Source: Dillenia suffruticosa (lineage: Eukaryota; Streptophyta; Magnoliopsida; Dilleniales; Dilleniaceae). Taken from it: a DNA stretch of 64,000 nucleotides. Of this stretch, positions 48,461-60,923 are shown piece after piece. Position 1 is the stretch's first letter. Every line of letters starts with the position of its first letter. A program made the position numbers and the translations under genes. The notes below the pieces were generated by a model, which worked only from the letters and a program-made list of their open reading frames with translations, did no database searches and was not told where the DNA came from. The stretch is from assembly GCA_033439265.1 (NCBI GenBank), contig JAVTVX010000013.1:20750500-20814499 (forward strand). The letters are read 5' to 3'.

Positions 48461-50668
48461 TGTTAGAGAGAGAGGTTGGCTGCTGTTATGCAATCGTTGC
48501 AGTGGGAGAGAGAGACACACACACAACGAGCGGGTAAGCGTAGGCCTTATAGCAATTTGAGCTTTTCCTAAGGTAAAATCCGGAGGTTGGCGGGTCGATG
48601 TCCAACATTTAACCTGGAATGTTGCTTTTGAGATTCATTTATAAAATATTTAATGAAATAAAAAATAATACTTTTGATAGAAAGAAATTTTCTATTAACA
48701 AATCTAATATAATTCTAATTCTACTTTTACTCCTACAACTTATCTACAAATTTTCTTTCTTTTATTCGTTGATATGGTTTTTATCTAGACGCTAATAGAT
48801 TAAATAATATTATATATTAATATTTTATTCATTTTTTTCTATTTTACCTTATTTTTCTAAAAAAAAATAAATAAATTTATAAATCAAAATTTTACTATTC
48901 GAGTGTACATAGGATTGTATTGCTACATAGTTATTGATGAAACCTATCCTTTAATATCCAAATTCATAAATAAGATATATTTTAATTCCCATTTACTTAT
49001 CAAAATATTATAATATAGTATTTACAATAATTATTCTTTTATAAGATGATATATTTGTAGATATATTGATATGATAATATTTATATTGATCACAAAAATT
49101 ATTGATTCATCCTATAAAAGATGCATAGGTTAAGGTGTAAATTGAGAAGCGGTATTTTCAAAAATCAGGTTTTCTGAAAATTCTATTCGGAATAACATTG
49201 GCGATGAGATGAGTACTAAATTTATTTTCAAGCCGGATAAAAGTTTTCGAACCCGCCACTTTTAAATAAAAGATTTTTGTCTTTTTTATGCACGTGCGTT
49301 GTGCCACAGTGAGGGGCTTTTTAGGCCTTTTGCATTCCACATATGGGGACCCAGGAAATTTCACTCCGGGTGCTCCCCAATGAAGACATGCCACGTATAA
49401 TTATTTTTCTCTGCAGACAGTGCATGGTGGGCCAAATTTGACAGTCACGCACGGGCAGGTGATAAATGCTTTGACTGCATGAGCCGCCCAAGAACTTTTC
49501 GACTTTTTTTTATGTTTTTTCTTTTGTTTTTTTTCCTCCAAACTGCTTCGACGGGGGCATGTGGTCGGCGATCACGTGCGTTAAGTAGTCCTGTTCGAAA
49601 ACATCTCAACTCACTCGACTACGATTACGAAAAGGGCAAAAAAAAAAAAAACAAGTAGGCCTCAGAAAAATTATCCATCACGTGTGCTTTTTTCTTTTCA
49701 TATCCGATGGTGGTGAATGATGTGATACGGTTCCTCCGGGCAAAACGTCAATATATATTGTACTTTAAAAATAATTTTTTTTTCTATTACCTTTGAGTCT
49801 ATGGTCATTAACCATTATTTAATAGCTTTTTAAAAATTAAAATTTCTATAAATATCGATAAGCATAGAATTTTGTAGAAATTTGACCTCGTGTGAGGGAA
49901 ACTAGAACAAAAAATCAAGTGGCAAAATGTTCGAATAGAAGAATCACGTTGGCCTGTGACCGATGGGCAATAAAAATATGAACGAGTTGGGCTAAGAAGG
50001 AAAAATTCCAGACCTTTCAGTTTCGAATGTTTGGGCCTAGTTGGGCTAAAATTGGTGGCCCGCGAACAGTGACGGACTGCCCAAGCAAATTTCTGAGCTC
50101 AAACTCGAAACTGAAAAGTGAAACTGAAAGCGTCTTGTACTAATTTATCAGATAAGTTATTGAGGAGAAATATTTTTTTTTACCGTATAAAAATTTAAAT
50201 GTGAAATTGTTACGTTAAAAAAAGGTTTATATCATTAAATTATTTTTTTGAGATACGATGAGAGAAATATGGGAAAAATACGATAAAGAAGACAAAAGCA
50301 AAAGGGGAAGGTTCATGAAAATGTGACATGTTTTTCATAGCATTAATAGGACTCCCTTGTTAGGGACACGTCACTTCAAACGCGAACCAGATTCCAAATC
50401 CAAACAAGAATGGAAAAGGAAAAGGAAAAGGAAAAAGAAAAAACAAAGAAAAAAGAAAAAAAAAAAGGGAAAATGAATACCTATGGCTATGGAGTGGTCA
50501 AAAAGCAACACACCCTCTAGTAATTCCTCTGTTCATAGGAACCCCAAAAACTAATAAGAAAACCTTAAAAAAAAATCACGAACCAAAAGTAAAGAATAAC
50601 CTAGCTTAAAAAGTCTTCAATCCTCCGAATCATACCTACCCGAGTTTCTGATTTTGATTTCTAATGAT
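48461..50668. other. 2.2 kb divergent intergenic region
   Basis: The region separates the threonine deaminase start (-) from the CHUP1-like start (+) and so contains both promoters. A GAAAAG-type purine run lies at 50,411-50,470. GATCACGTGCG near 49,570 contains a CACGTG G-box. No coding homology was recognised. Confidence 0.45.
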
Positions 50669-52375
50669 ATGGAAAACACAGGATCAAAGTTTGAGTTCAT
50701 GAAGCCAATGCTTCTCAAGGCTGGTATTCCTCTAGCTCTTTCCATCACAGCCCTTGTATGTGCTAAGATTGCCACAACACATTCATCTTCAACATCTTCA
50801 CAACCCCAGGAAGATTCTCAACCTGAAGTCAATACGCAAGAGGATTTTCAAGTTGAAGAATGCATTCATCCAAAGGAAAGTGAGGATTTCGAAGGGTGGA
50901 GAAACCAAATTCATGAGCTTGAGGTGAGAGAATTGGAGACGGAAATGAGATTTCTCTGGTTTCAAGAGTTGAAAGAGCAAGAGAACATGTTGGTTTTAGA
51001 ATTGGCTCGTGTGGAGCTTTTGGGTCATGAGATTTCTCTAATGGAAGCTGAGGTACAAGGGCTTGAGAATATGATGCTAGAGTACTTCAAACTTGTGGAG
51101 GAGCTTGAGAAATCTAAATTTGAGAATGGTTTTTTGACAAAAAAGGTGAACAAGCTTTTGAAGAAAGTTGGAGAGAGATCTAAAGTTATTTGTGAACAAA
51201 ATCTGAGTATCAAAGATAAGGAAGAAAAGATTTTGGAAAATCATGAAGAGTTGTGGAGAAGAGAGGAGATTATAAAGCAATTGGAGGATGAGAACAGAGA
51301 ACTGCAGAGGATTGTTGATCAAATTCAGGAAGAAAAGGAAAATCTTCTTAAGAGGCTGGAATTTTTGGAAAATTCAGCACTTTCAACAACAAAGGTTCAT
51401 TATATTCCTCATTCTTTTTTTTATATATATATAGGATGGTTCACATATTTTTCTCTAACAATTTATTAGATTTTTTTAATATCAATCACCATAAAATAGC
51501 TCATGCCTTCTTATAGATTGAATTTAAACCAAACCAAAATTTTACAATTCTTTTTTTCTTTTTTTTTAACCAAAGATATTTACCAAAACTAAAGGTCAAC
51601 TTTTTTTTCCCCTCTCTTACAAATAAAAATATTTTAAAATTTGTTTTTAGATGGTCCTTGGATATGGGTGTAATTTATTGGCTGGAGGGAAAACGATACC
51701 ACTAAGCTCGTAGATTTTGAACATTGATTAGTATATGATACCCTCATTCTTCACATTGGCCATAATAATAATGCAATCTCACTTTGCTTGTTCCGATAAG
51801 CTGAATTTCAGCTCAAGAAATCAAATCCAACTTGAAAACTATGGAGTCATTTAGTACTAAGTTGAATTTTATTGCAAAACCATGTTCATTCTAACACTTT
51901 TTCCCATTTTTTAATGAAGAGTAAAGAAGCGGGAGTTCCAATGGAGGACTACAAGAAAGTAGTAGAAGAACTAGAACAAATCCAGAAGGAGAGGGAAGCC
52001 GAAGCTAATGAATTGATCTTCTTGCGGTGGAGCAACGCGTGCCTAAGGCACGAACAACCGAGTAATCATGAAGAAGAAGAAGAAGAAGAAGAAGAAAAGA
52101 AAGGAGGACATGAAAAGAAGAAAGGCAATGTGGATGGAGAGCACAAATTGGATGGCAGTGGCGGTAGTCAAACGTATACCCAAGTGAAGAGGCAAAAGTT
52201 ACTTTCAAAATTCAAAAGATGGGTCGAAGGAAGAGGAAAAATGAAGGGAAAAGTAGATGATGAAGACAAGTATTATGATAGTACTAACGTCAAGTGCTTT
52301 GGAAGAAATTCGGTTTCGGATTGGCCCGAGGAAGACGTCCATCATCCAAGGAAGTCATCTTCTAGTGCTTTGTAA
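50669..52375 (+). CDS. CHUP1-like coiled-coil protein (2 exons, 393 aa)
   Basis: Exon 1, 50669-51394 (242 codons), and exon 2, 51920-52375 (151 codons plus TAA), join in phase 0 (AAG|GTTCAT and GAAG|AGT). Residues 9-28 (MKPMLLKAGIPLALSITALV) form a hydrophobic N-terminal anchor like that which places CHUP1 on the chloroplast outer envelope. Residues about 65-240 are a Glu/Lys-rich coiled coil. Exon 2 carries ELIFLRWSNACLRHE (273-287), the conserved CHUP1-family motif. An acidic run of nine glutamates (coded by a GAA microsatellite) and a basic, Lys-rich tail follow. CHUP1 links chloroplasts to actin; this much shorter protein lacks the proline-rich and C-terminal actin-nucleating regions, so I assign only the family. 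The acceptor of exon 2 is inferred from frame and motif, and an alternative nearby acceptor is possible. Confidence 0.75.
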
Positions 52376-53037
52376 TTTCCTTGCAGAAAGGATGTGTTAA
52401 GGAAAAACATTTCTCCGTGGCCTAACAGCTTCTATGTTTCATTGAGATGCTTTATTTATAAAATTTAAATAATGAAACTCAATTTTATCCTAAATCCAAT
52501 AAATTCATAAATCCGAATTGTATTTAATAAATAATAATGGGATGCCTTGAGTGGGTACAGGTTCAAGTTGGATGCAAAAATAACATGTACTTAATGGTAT
52601 GTTTAATGGACTTAATAATGACTTTTTAACAACTTGATCAAGATTAAGATTAAAATTCGAATAAAATAAATGAGCATTTAACAGTAAAAAAAATAAAAAA
52701 TAAAAAATAAAAATTGAGGGGTTAAACCAAAAAAGTGAACATCATGGCTAAAATATTTTGTGAAATAAATGAGTAAATATATGATAGGTGGCGTGATTTA
52801 GTGGAGGATCAAGAGTGGCTAGATTTTTGCAGGTTAATGGTTAACAACAATCACAAGGAAAAAGAATGTACCAAAAAAAAAAAAAAAAAAAAAATCACAA
52901 GGAGAAGGTCGCAGCCACAGAAGCCTTGGGAAAATGTGGATGAAATCCAATCGAGAAATCCTCCTCTCTCTCTCTCTCTCTCTCTCAAAGTTCGAGTGGT
53001 GGTTCCCTCGCATTTCTGAACATAACTATTTGATAGC
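52376..53037 (+). promoter_or_regulatory. Upstream region of the FKBP18-like gene
   Basis: About 660 bp between the CHUP1-like stop and the FKBP18-like ATG. It contains an A22 run near 52,874-52,894 and a sense-strand (CT)n tract at 52,963-52,986 in the presumed leader, about 50 bp before the ATG. A TATA box could not be chosen with confidence in this AT-rich stretch. Confidence 0.4.
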
Positions 53038-53114
53038 ATGGAACTCTCTCTTTTCTCTAACCATCGTCATCACTTCACTCCCCTCTTCAAGTCATCCAAC
53101 CCAATTTCCTTTAC

Positions 53115-53159
<45 letters not shown>

Positions 53160-56100
53160 GTAGATTGAAACTAAAGAGCAGTTGAATTTGCAGGAAAGAG
53201 AGCAGCAAATAGGAAGATATTGGCGGTGCCTTGTCGCTGTTCTTCCTCTTCTTCCAAACAAGCAACTTTGACTTGTGGGGATGAGGGAAGGAGAGTTTTG
53301 ATGGGTTCTTTTCTCGCTGCAGGTTTGTTCCATTGTTTGGAATATCTCTCTCTCTCTCTCTCCCCCTATCTATGCCACTATACAAAACCCTGACTTTTGG
53401 TTAGTTTTGCATCATTATTACAAGCCTGAATTGATAATATTTTAATTCTAGAACCTGGAAATCAATCTAAGTTTTTCTGGTATATTTCTTATACAATCTG
53501 TTCGAAGGTTAATTTTTCCATGTGAGGAAAGATTGGGGTTTCTGATTTGAGCTCTGGGTTATGCTCTTCCAGAATTAAGCACTTACGTGTGCTATCCCAA
53601 GAATGTAAGGACCTGTGATTGCAAATATGATCTTTTTCGGCCTAAACTTGAAGATTAAGGAGTTCATCGGGATTTGGAGTTGAGCAAGTGAATGAACCCA
53701 GTATATTATTTACTAAGGAAAGGAACTTATGATATACTTAATAATCAGGCCTACTTTTGGGTTTGGTTATGATTGAGGAAAGAAAGTTAATGCACATGCT
53801 AGAACGACTCAGTCACTTGAGGTCTGATAAATGTAGTCTTTTTTTTTGGGTTATCTACATGCAGACAATTGGATTCCCTTCTTGATTTAGATCAAATAGT
53901 TTTGTATTTTGGTGTCCTCCTAAAAGAATTGCTATTGGCTTTGATTTCCCTGGCCTTACTTTGAGTCTATTACGAAGGGATTAAAAGTTAGCCCCTAGTT
54001 TGCAATGACTGGAGCAATGGGAACAAAACTTGAGAATTCAAACTGATAGTTTGCTTCCTAGTAGTATAGATTTACCTGATACCTCTCCCTCAATAAACTT
54101 GATCAATGGATGGCTTCATTGGGAGTGGAGTCAAGGATAGGTTGGTTAAACAAGGCTCAACATCCAAGGCCCCAAAAATTGGTCCTTAAGCGTATTGCCT
54201 AGGGCCTAGCTACGACTATGATGTAAAAGATTATTGAAAAATCAAGCTTATCAACAGAAAGGGGGATCCCAAGGTGGTCCCAATTAGGTTCACAACCTTT
54301 AAATAATCACCAAGGTTGGTAAAACGGCGAGGATGACTATGTGGATCATACTCAATTTCGTGAAACAAATTAGAATATTTTCAAACTAAAATATTAATAT
54401 TGATTAATATTCCGTTACATTTCCAAGTTTTTTCATGCCTCTAGCTATTTGATTCATTTTGTTGTCTATGATAACTATGTTTCTGCATGTTATGCTTGCT
54501 TCCATTGCGGTGCCTGTTGCTTTCTCTGGTGGATTTGACCAGCACATGGGTGACCTCTTTTTTTTTTTTTTGTCCTTTTCGAATCAACAAGGCAAGGAGT
54601 TGCTTAGAGTCCAAAGGAAAGGAAATGGGAACCCTTCTGACAAATTAAGGGATAGATCTAGGGAGGCTTTTCTTTTTTTTGGGCGGGGGGATAGGGGGTG
54701 AGGCCATCCTTGGCATCCATCCCAAAAGGGTGTTAATCACTGTAGAAGAACTTATAATTCATGTCTGTGTGTGTTATTTTTTATTTTTATTTTTTTAAAA
54801 ATCTCATGCATTTCTTCTCTCATTCCTCTCTCATGTGTATATGCACATGATCAAACTTACTAGATGAGTATACATCCAGCTTATCAACCTTATTCTGATT
54901 CAGCTGCTGGAATCTGTGTTTCTGATGTGGCTGAAGCTGTTAGCACGAGCAGAAGAGCTGTAAGACTTTTACGTTGGCATTATTTGAATTGTTTATTGCT
55001 TCTAACTACTGGACTCTAGGGTCCTTGTTTACGTGTTTTACACGGTGCAATTCGCTACAGCTTAGAGGAGCAAAAATACCTGAAAGTGAGTTCACAACCC
55101 TACCGAATGGTCTGAAGTAAGTAAACCACTAGAAGTTAACTTTTTCCAACAAAGCTCTCCATCTTAAGAAACTTGCTAGATACCTCACATTTGGTGCCCC
55201 AAAGTGCCTCGAAATCCCCCCAAATTATTTAATGGCAAGAAAAGGAAGAAGGAACATATAACATCATTGTGTTGCTTCACTGAAGATGTGTTGATTTCAC
55301 ATATATGTCTTCTGTTAGTCAAGCAGAAATGTGTGAACTATAAGCATTATCAAGATGACACAGTCAATATGTATCCAGAATGATCTCTCTGAAGTCTAAA
55401 TGTGTTGCCAAAAGCACGCATTCAATATATGTTTTCTTCCTCTGCTATGGTATTTCAGGTACTATGATTTGAAGGTTGGAGGAGGAGCTAAGGCTGTGAA
55501 GGGATCACGGGTCGCAGTATGTTGGTGCCCTAGTTAATTTCAAATTTCAAATTATTTTAGTCCAGTTAATTTCAAATTTCAAATTATTCTAGTCTATATT
55601 CAAGAACACATAGAAGCAGACAAAAAGGCATCAGAAATTAATTATTAGGAATTCAGTATTCATTGTGTTTCATTATTGTAATCAATAAAGATTTTGAAGA
55701 GCTCTCTTGACAACCTTTTAAGATGCTTTGAACTGATCTAAAACAAGTTGTCCTTAATTCAGGCGACTCAAGGACCTTGGTTTCTAATGCTTTGGACATT
55801 GTTATGAATCACAGTGGTAGTGTGAATGATCAGCAGCTCAATAGTTTGTTAATTAGATATGTTCAGGGGCATACAGCCTAGAAAGGTCTTGCACTTTTAG
55901 TATATTGAATTCGCTTCCCATAATTGTAGACAACATTTTGTGGAGTTCTATTTATATATGAAGAAGTTTTTCTACCTCAAATTGGACCAAATTTTCATCT
56001 ATAAGTAGGGAAAATATTAATTTTAAGAGATCTCAACAGCAAGGCTTGTCTTTGAGCATAATGGTACTTGGGTGATGATTCTTATTACTCAAGACTGCAA

Positions 56101-59100
56101 AGTCGCTACCTCCTTTAAAAGGAAAGGATATAAAATATCTTTTTGTTCCATTTGCATTGTATTTTCTGATGAAATTGGATTCACTCTGTCTCCCCTACTC
56201 TTAAAAGTCATAAGCCACGTGTCTGAAATAAGTTAACTGTGAATTTATATTATAGGTCCACTATGTTGCTAAATGGAAAGGAATAACTTTTATGACTAGT
56301 AGACAAGGCCTCGGTGTTGGTGGAGGAACGGTAAGATACGAGAGTGCTTAATATTTGATATGTTTTCTTTCCTTTTATTTTCCTGGTATCCACATGGTCA
56401 GTTGGTTAGTTATTGTTCAATACAAGAAAATCACATATCCTATGATTTATCTATTTTATATGATGTTCAAACAATTTTCTGGCACTGGCTTAGGTCAACA
56501 TATTTGCTCATTTTCACTAAATTTTGCTTTTGGTTCTGTTGGTTCTTCATTAAAAATATTAGAACTGGCTTCCCATGCTAAAAATCCAATAAATTGGCTA
56601 CTCCTCTTTGCTACTTAACCAGGGTGACACTGGTTATATACTAGAGCATGGACATGATATAGTGGAATTCAAGTTTGGGAAGTTGTTATCTCAATACCCG
56701 GGCAAAGGACAATGAAAATGCAGTCAACATATTTGCTCACATGCCCTGAATTTTGCTTTGGTTGTGTTGGTCCTTCATTAATTAAATTGGAACTGGTTTC
56801 GCATGCAAAAAATCCAATAAATTGGCTACTTCTTTTGTAAACTTAACCAGGGTGACACTGGTTATCTAATAAAGAGTGTGGACAAGTGGAATTCATGTTA
56901 CTCGGCATAGACAATGAAAATGACTTCACATTGGTTAGAATGTTGAATGGATGCACAAATGTCGAAAGACAATGAGAACTATTTTTCGTGGAGAAATGCT
57001 TTCCAACTTCATGTCATACTATCCTCATACTGTTTTCACTTTTGTGCCTCATGTGACTATTGCAAGAGAGGCATTTTAGATATACTGCTCTAGATTTTCC
57101 AAGAAGTAGCTGAAGAGATTTATTTTCAATTGATTGATTGACTTCAGCGGTACCAGAAGCAGATAAAGGATTATTCGAATTATATGGCATTATAAACTTT
57201 ATTATTTTCCTTGTCTGTGCAATTTTTGCACTATTTCCTTAATCAAGGTTGCCCAGTTCGTTCTGTCTAGAAGCTGTTCTCTCCTAAGGATTTTAATTAT
57301 TGTTTTTCTCCACATTGATCCTGAGTCCCAAATGAAGGTCAATAAATATGGTGCACGTTGCTGACCTTTCTTATCCAGCAAAGGTTTCTTCCTACCAAGA
57401 AAAAGGATAGTTGGGCTTTTAGTGTACCTCCACACATTGAAGAATTGCTTGTCATAGATGTACAAGGATTAAAGAATGCTTCAAGTCATTGAATAAGTTT
57501 AAATTTTTCTATTTATTTATTTGGAGAATCCGCTAGAATGGATTTGATTTTTTCTTCTTTCAGCTAGAGTTGTTTGTGTACAATTCGGTCCATCTTGAAA
57601 TCGTCCCTCGTGTAATTTCCATCTGCAGATGAATGATTTTACAATTTGTCGTAATTATGTGAAATGTTCTCAATGCTGATTTTCTATTGCCATTATTGAA
57701 TACTGTGCAGTCATTTGTAAATTGTGCTTATATGCTGTGATCTTGGTCTAATAACTATATCTTCAAGCCTCTTTTTTTTTGTGCTTGTGTCTGTGTTTCC
57801 TACAGCCATACGGATTCGACGTGGGTCAGTCTGAAAGAGGAACAGTCCTTAAAGGATTAGACCTTGGAGTTGAAGGAATGAAGGTTGGCGGTCAGGTGAG
57901 TGTCTTTAGACCATTGTGTTGGTTGAGATTGATTATCATTGGATATCTCACGTCTCTGAATGTCAGAGCCTTGGAATCACACTCATTCAGGTGTCCTTTG
58001 AACTGTATAGTCAAATTGTGGATCTGATAACATGATGATACTCATACTAAGCAACTGGGTTTAAATGGTAGTTTTGAGGAAATTAACTATGCGGTGGAGA
58101 TACGTGGGATACTATCTGTAACATATGCTTCCAGTTTCTGATATTGCTGAAGATCTAAGAGTCCTGACCTATTAGTTCTATTGAATGACGGATTTTGGTA
58201 CTTGTCTCGTTTGCTTCAGATATGCTGCATGGTGAAGATACTTTTCAGTACTTCTTCGATTCTTGAGGCATACTTAATATGGATCTTTTACCATGTTATA
58301 TGTTCATTAGAAACAGAGTTCAGATAAAATCATGCCATATGTGTGTGCGTGCGTGTGTAGTTCAAAAATTATTCATTTCTTGTTGTCGGGATTTCGGATT
58401 CTTCACTTTGACACACATGTCCTGGATCCCATTCATGAAACTGAAGTGATCATTATGGAGGTTGCTTTTTGCTGGAACTGGGCATCATTTGGGATTGATT
58501 ATATCTTTCATTTTTTTTGAAACCTTTCTATGCAATATATTCACATTGCCTTGGTTTATAAACCTTTACTATTATCTTGTTAATGTTAAACATTGCAGCG
58601 GCTGCTGATAGTTCCTCCCGAGCTAGCATATGGGAGCAAAGGAATCCAAGAAATCCCCCCAAATGCAACAATTGAGGTGATCCTTTGTACCTTGTTATGG
58701 TTAACTTTTCTGAAATTTACTATTTGGGCAAGATCAATTACCCCAGTTTCAAAATGCATAAGCCATCTTGAATCCATGTACTTATACTGGGAGGGAATAT
58801 CATGCAAACAAATTTCCTAAGCATTTTGCAATGCCCAGATTATGGGGTTTTTAAAGAACCTATATCCAGAATATCTTATGTTTTTAGAGCATTTGTATTG
58901 GATGAGCAGCGGCATGTCTATGATCTAACTGTTTTTCTTAGTTATGGTTTCCCCTTTCTCTCAATTTGGGAGTTCAGTTTTTGTTACCACTTTTTATGTC
59001 GAGCACAGCACAATGATATAGTGCTCCATTTTGGCATGGAGATCATAAGTTCAACTACCTCGCTGCTTGTAGGGGTAACCCTTTGAAAGTCTAGTTGCCC

Positions 59101-59862
59101 AGAGTCAATGGTGACAGCCTTGTGCTTTTGAGTACCCTTAAAAAAACTTCTTTATTTATGGTTTAACTAACCATGTTAAAGTGCTGGTTATCATTGAACC
59201 AAGCCTGGCCAGTCTATCTCCCTCCTTTTATGTGCCAGATTCGGTGGAGCACTAAAACTTCTAAAGAAGTAAATGAGTTTCTTTCACCTTTGACATCACG
59301 AAACGAGATTCGTCGGTCGATATTAGGGAAAATTATTTAGAGGTTCAAAATAGGATGGAAGACTCTTCATTGTTTCAGCACCTCAAGTTCTTGCTCCTTG
59401 GATTGCAAAATATGTTATTTTAGATAAGACCGCTAGTTTTTTGTTTAGTAAATGTTGGTTCAAGGTAAATGAGCTAATTATTTGCTAGCCAACGACCTAG
59501 AGAAATTGGATTTTCTTGGAAGTCATTTTATGGTCAAGTGTAGCTTTTCATCCTTACTGCCAGAAAGCCCAGAACTCAATAGCAATATTTCCCCTATCTA
59601 TCATCCTTATGCTGTTGTACTGAAGTATCTGTTTCTCTTCACTTTATTGAATCCATCTTAATTGTTATCATCCTGCATCATTGTTTTGTATTATTTGCAG
59701 TTGGACGTTGAATTGTTAGCTATCAAACAAAGCCCATTTGGGTATGAAACGGACTCTGGAAGTACATTAATCTACATTCCATTATTATTATCTCGAGTCT
59801 TGCTTCATTGATAACCCCACTCTGTTTTTGTCAGGTCCCCTGTAAAAATAGTTGAAGGATAA
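53038..59862 (+). CDS. FKBP18: FKBP-type peptidyl-prolyl isomerase, FKBP18-like, thylakoid lumen (10 exons, 229 aa)
   Basis: Exons 53038-53116, 53194-53322, 54904-54959, 55061-55116, 55459-55516, 56256-56330, 57806-57895, 58599-58676, 59701-59741 and 59835-59862 total 690 nt in frame. The N-terminus is a two-part targeting signal: a Ser/His/Lys-rich plastid transit region, then twin arginine 59-60 with hydrophobic residues 61-72 and a possible A-E-A cleavage site (78-80), suggesting Tat import into the lumen. The FKBP fold follows (about 95-222) with GSRVAVHYVAKWKG, YGFDVGQSERGTVLKGLD, GGQRLLIVPPELAYG and PPNATIELDVELL. The end SPFGSPVKIVEG and the length match Arabidopsis FKBP18 as I recall it. 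Intron 1 is only 77 bp and begins with a long CT run at the donor. Intron 6 contains a tandem duplication. The role of plastid FKBP18 is not established; isomerase activity is inferred from the fold. Confidence 0.93.
53117..53193 (+). repeat. 77 bp FKBP18-like intron 1 dominated by (CT)n
   Basis: The intron starts GT and runs directly into about 19 CT dinucleotides (to about 53,158), then CACGTAGATTG and an acceptor TTTGCAG at 53,187-53,193. The microsatellite begins at the splice donor itself. Confidence 0.8.
56494..56924 (+). repeat. Diverged tandem duplication (~200-229 bp unit) in FKBP18-like intron 6
   Basis: Unit 1 (56,494-56,722) and unit 2 (56,723 to about 56,924) share, in order, GTCAACATATTTGCTCA, CTGAATTTTGCTTTGG-like, AATCCAATAAATTGGCTACT, AACCAGGGTGACACTGGTTA, GTGGAATTCA and GACAATGAAAATG. 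Substitutions and small deletions show the copies are not recent. Confidence 0.85.
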
Positions 59863-60923
59863 TGAACTTCCCTTCTTCAATGTGGAAAGAGGTGAAAGTA
59901 CAAGGCGACGTGGGAGGCAAAAGTGGATTGCTCCATTCATTTAAATCTTTTTTGTACAGTGAACCTTGATATATGTCAGTCCAGGACATGAAAAGAAGAG
60001 CTTGAATGAACTTGAAGGCTGTGTTATCACCATTATTTGCATTATTGGAATGCTATTGAGTTCTATAAAAAGGACCGTCTCTAAAATGTGTTAATCTGCT
60101 CCAAATTCATTGTTCTCCATTAACTTTTTTTTTTTTTTTTGTTGATTACACGAGAATTGAATTCTGAATCACATGATTAAGGTAAGAGAGTTGTGATCAT
60201 TAGATTATTTTTTTAGGGACCGTTTCTTTTTGTACTCTCAACCTCCAAATATGAGCGAAGTTAAAAAAAAGGGTTCCTCATGCTACAATGTGCTTCTATA
60301 TGTTCTTCTCTATGACAGATTTTGAGTCCATAATCACCAGATATACGGGACTATTAAAGGTTCAAATGTACTTAGAAAGAATTAGAAAAAGAAAAGAAAG
60401 TGGGGCTGTTCATAGTTACACAGACTTAGAAACGAAATTTAATTGTACTCGAAAAAAGGCAGTAATTTATTCTCGTGCAATATATAATCCTTCAATAAAA
60501 AATACGCACTAAACTAATCTTAACCTTATTTGAGGCAAAAATTAAAACAATCATAATTTGATAATTAGTGTATTCGGTAATTTTTTTTAAAAAATATATA
60601 TTTTAACTTGATAATTTGTTTAGATTATTTAATTATAGTATGGAGAAAAGTTATTTTTCTGAACCTTTTATTGAATGAAAAAATGAATGATGTGGTTAGA
60701 CTCAGTTGATGCACCTATTATCCGCATGTCATCACATGTATCGATGCAAATATACGTTAAAAGCAATTTTTGTAAACATTAACTATGGTAACATAATTAG
60801 CCGCGTCATTTACGGGACGAAATTGGGTTCGCATGACTAACACTTGTTGATATAGATAAAATGAATATTTCGTCGTTTAACCAGATCGGGAGTTCGACTC
60901 CTCAATGAAAGTACCATCACTAC
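59863..60923. other. FKBP18-like 3' flank and intergenic DNA
   Basis: The first ~250 bases are the likely 3' UTR. The rest is AT-rich. Near 60,880-60,900 a GGGAGTTCGACTCC motif resembles a tRNA/SINE B box just before the copia LTR. No gene was recognised. Confidence 0.4.

Noticed and set aside
60288..60512. 74-codon basic open frame downstream of FKBP18
   Set aside because: No recognisable domain and lies in AT-rich flank; likely chance.
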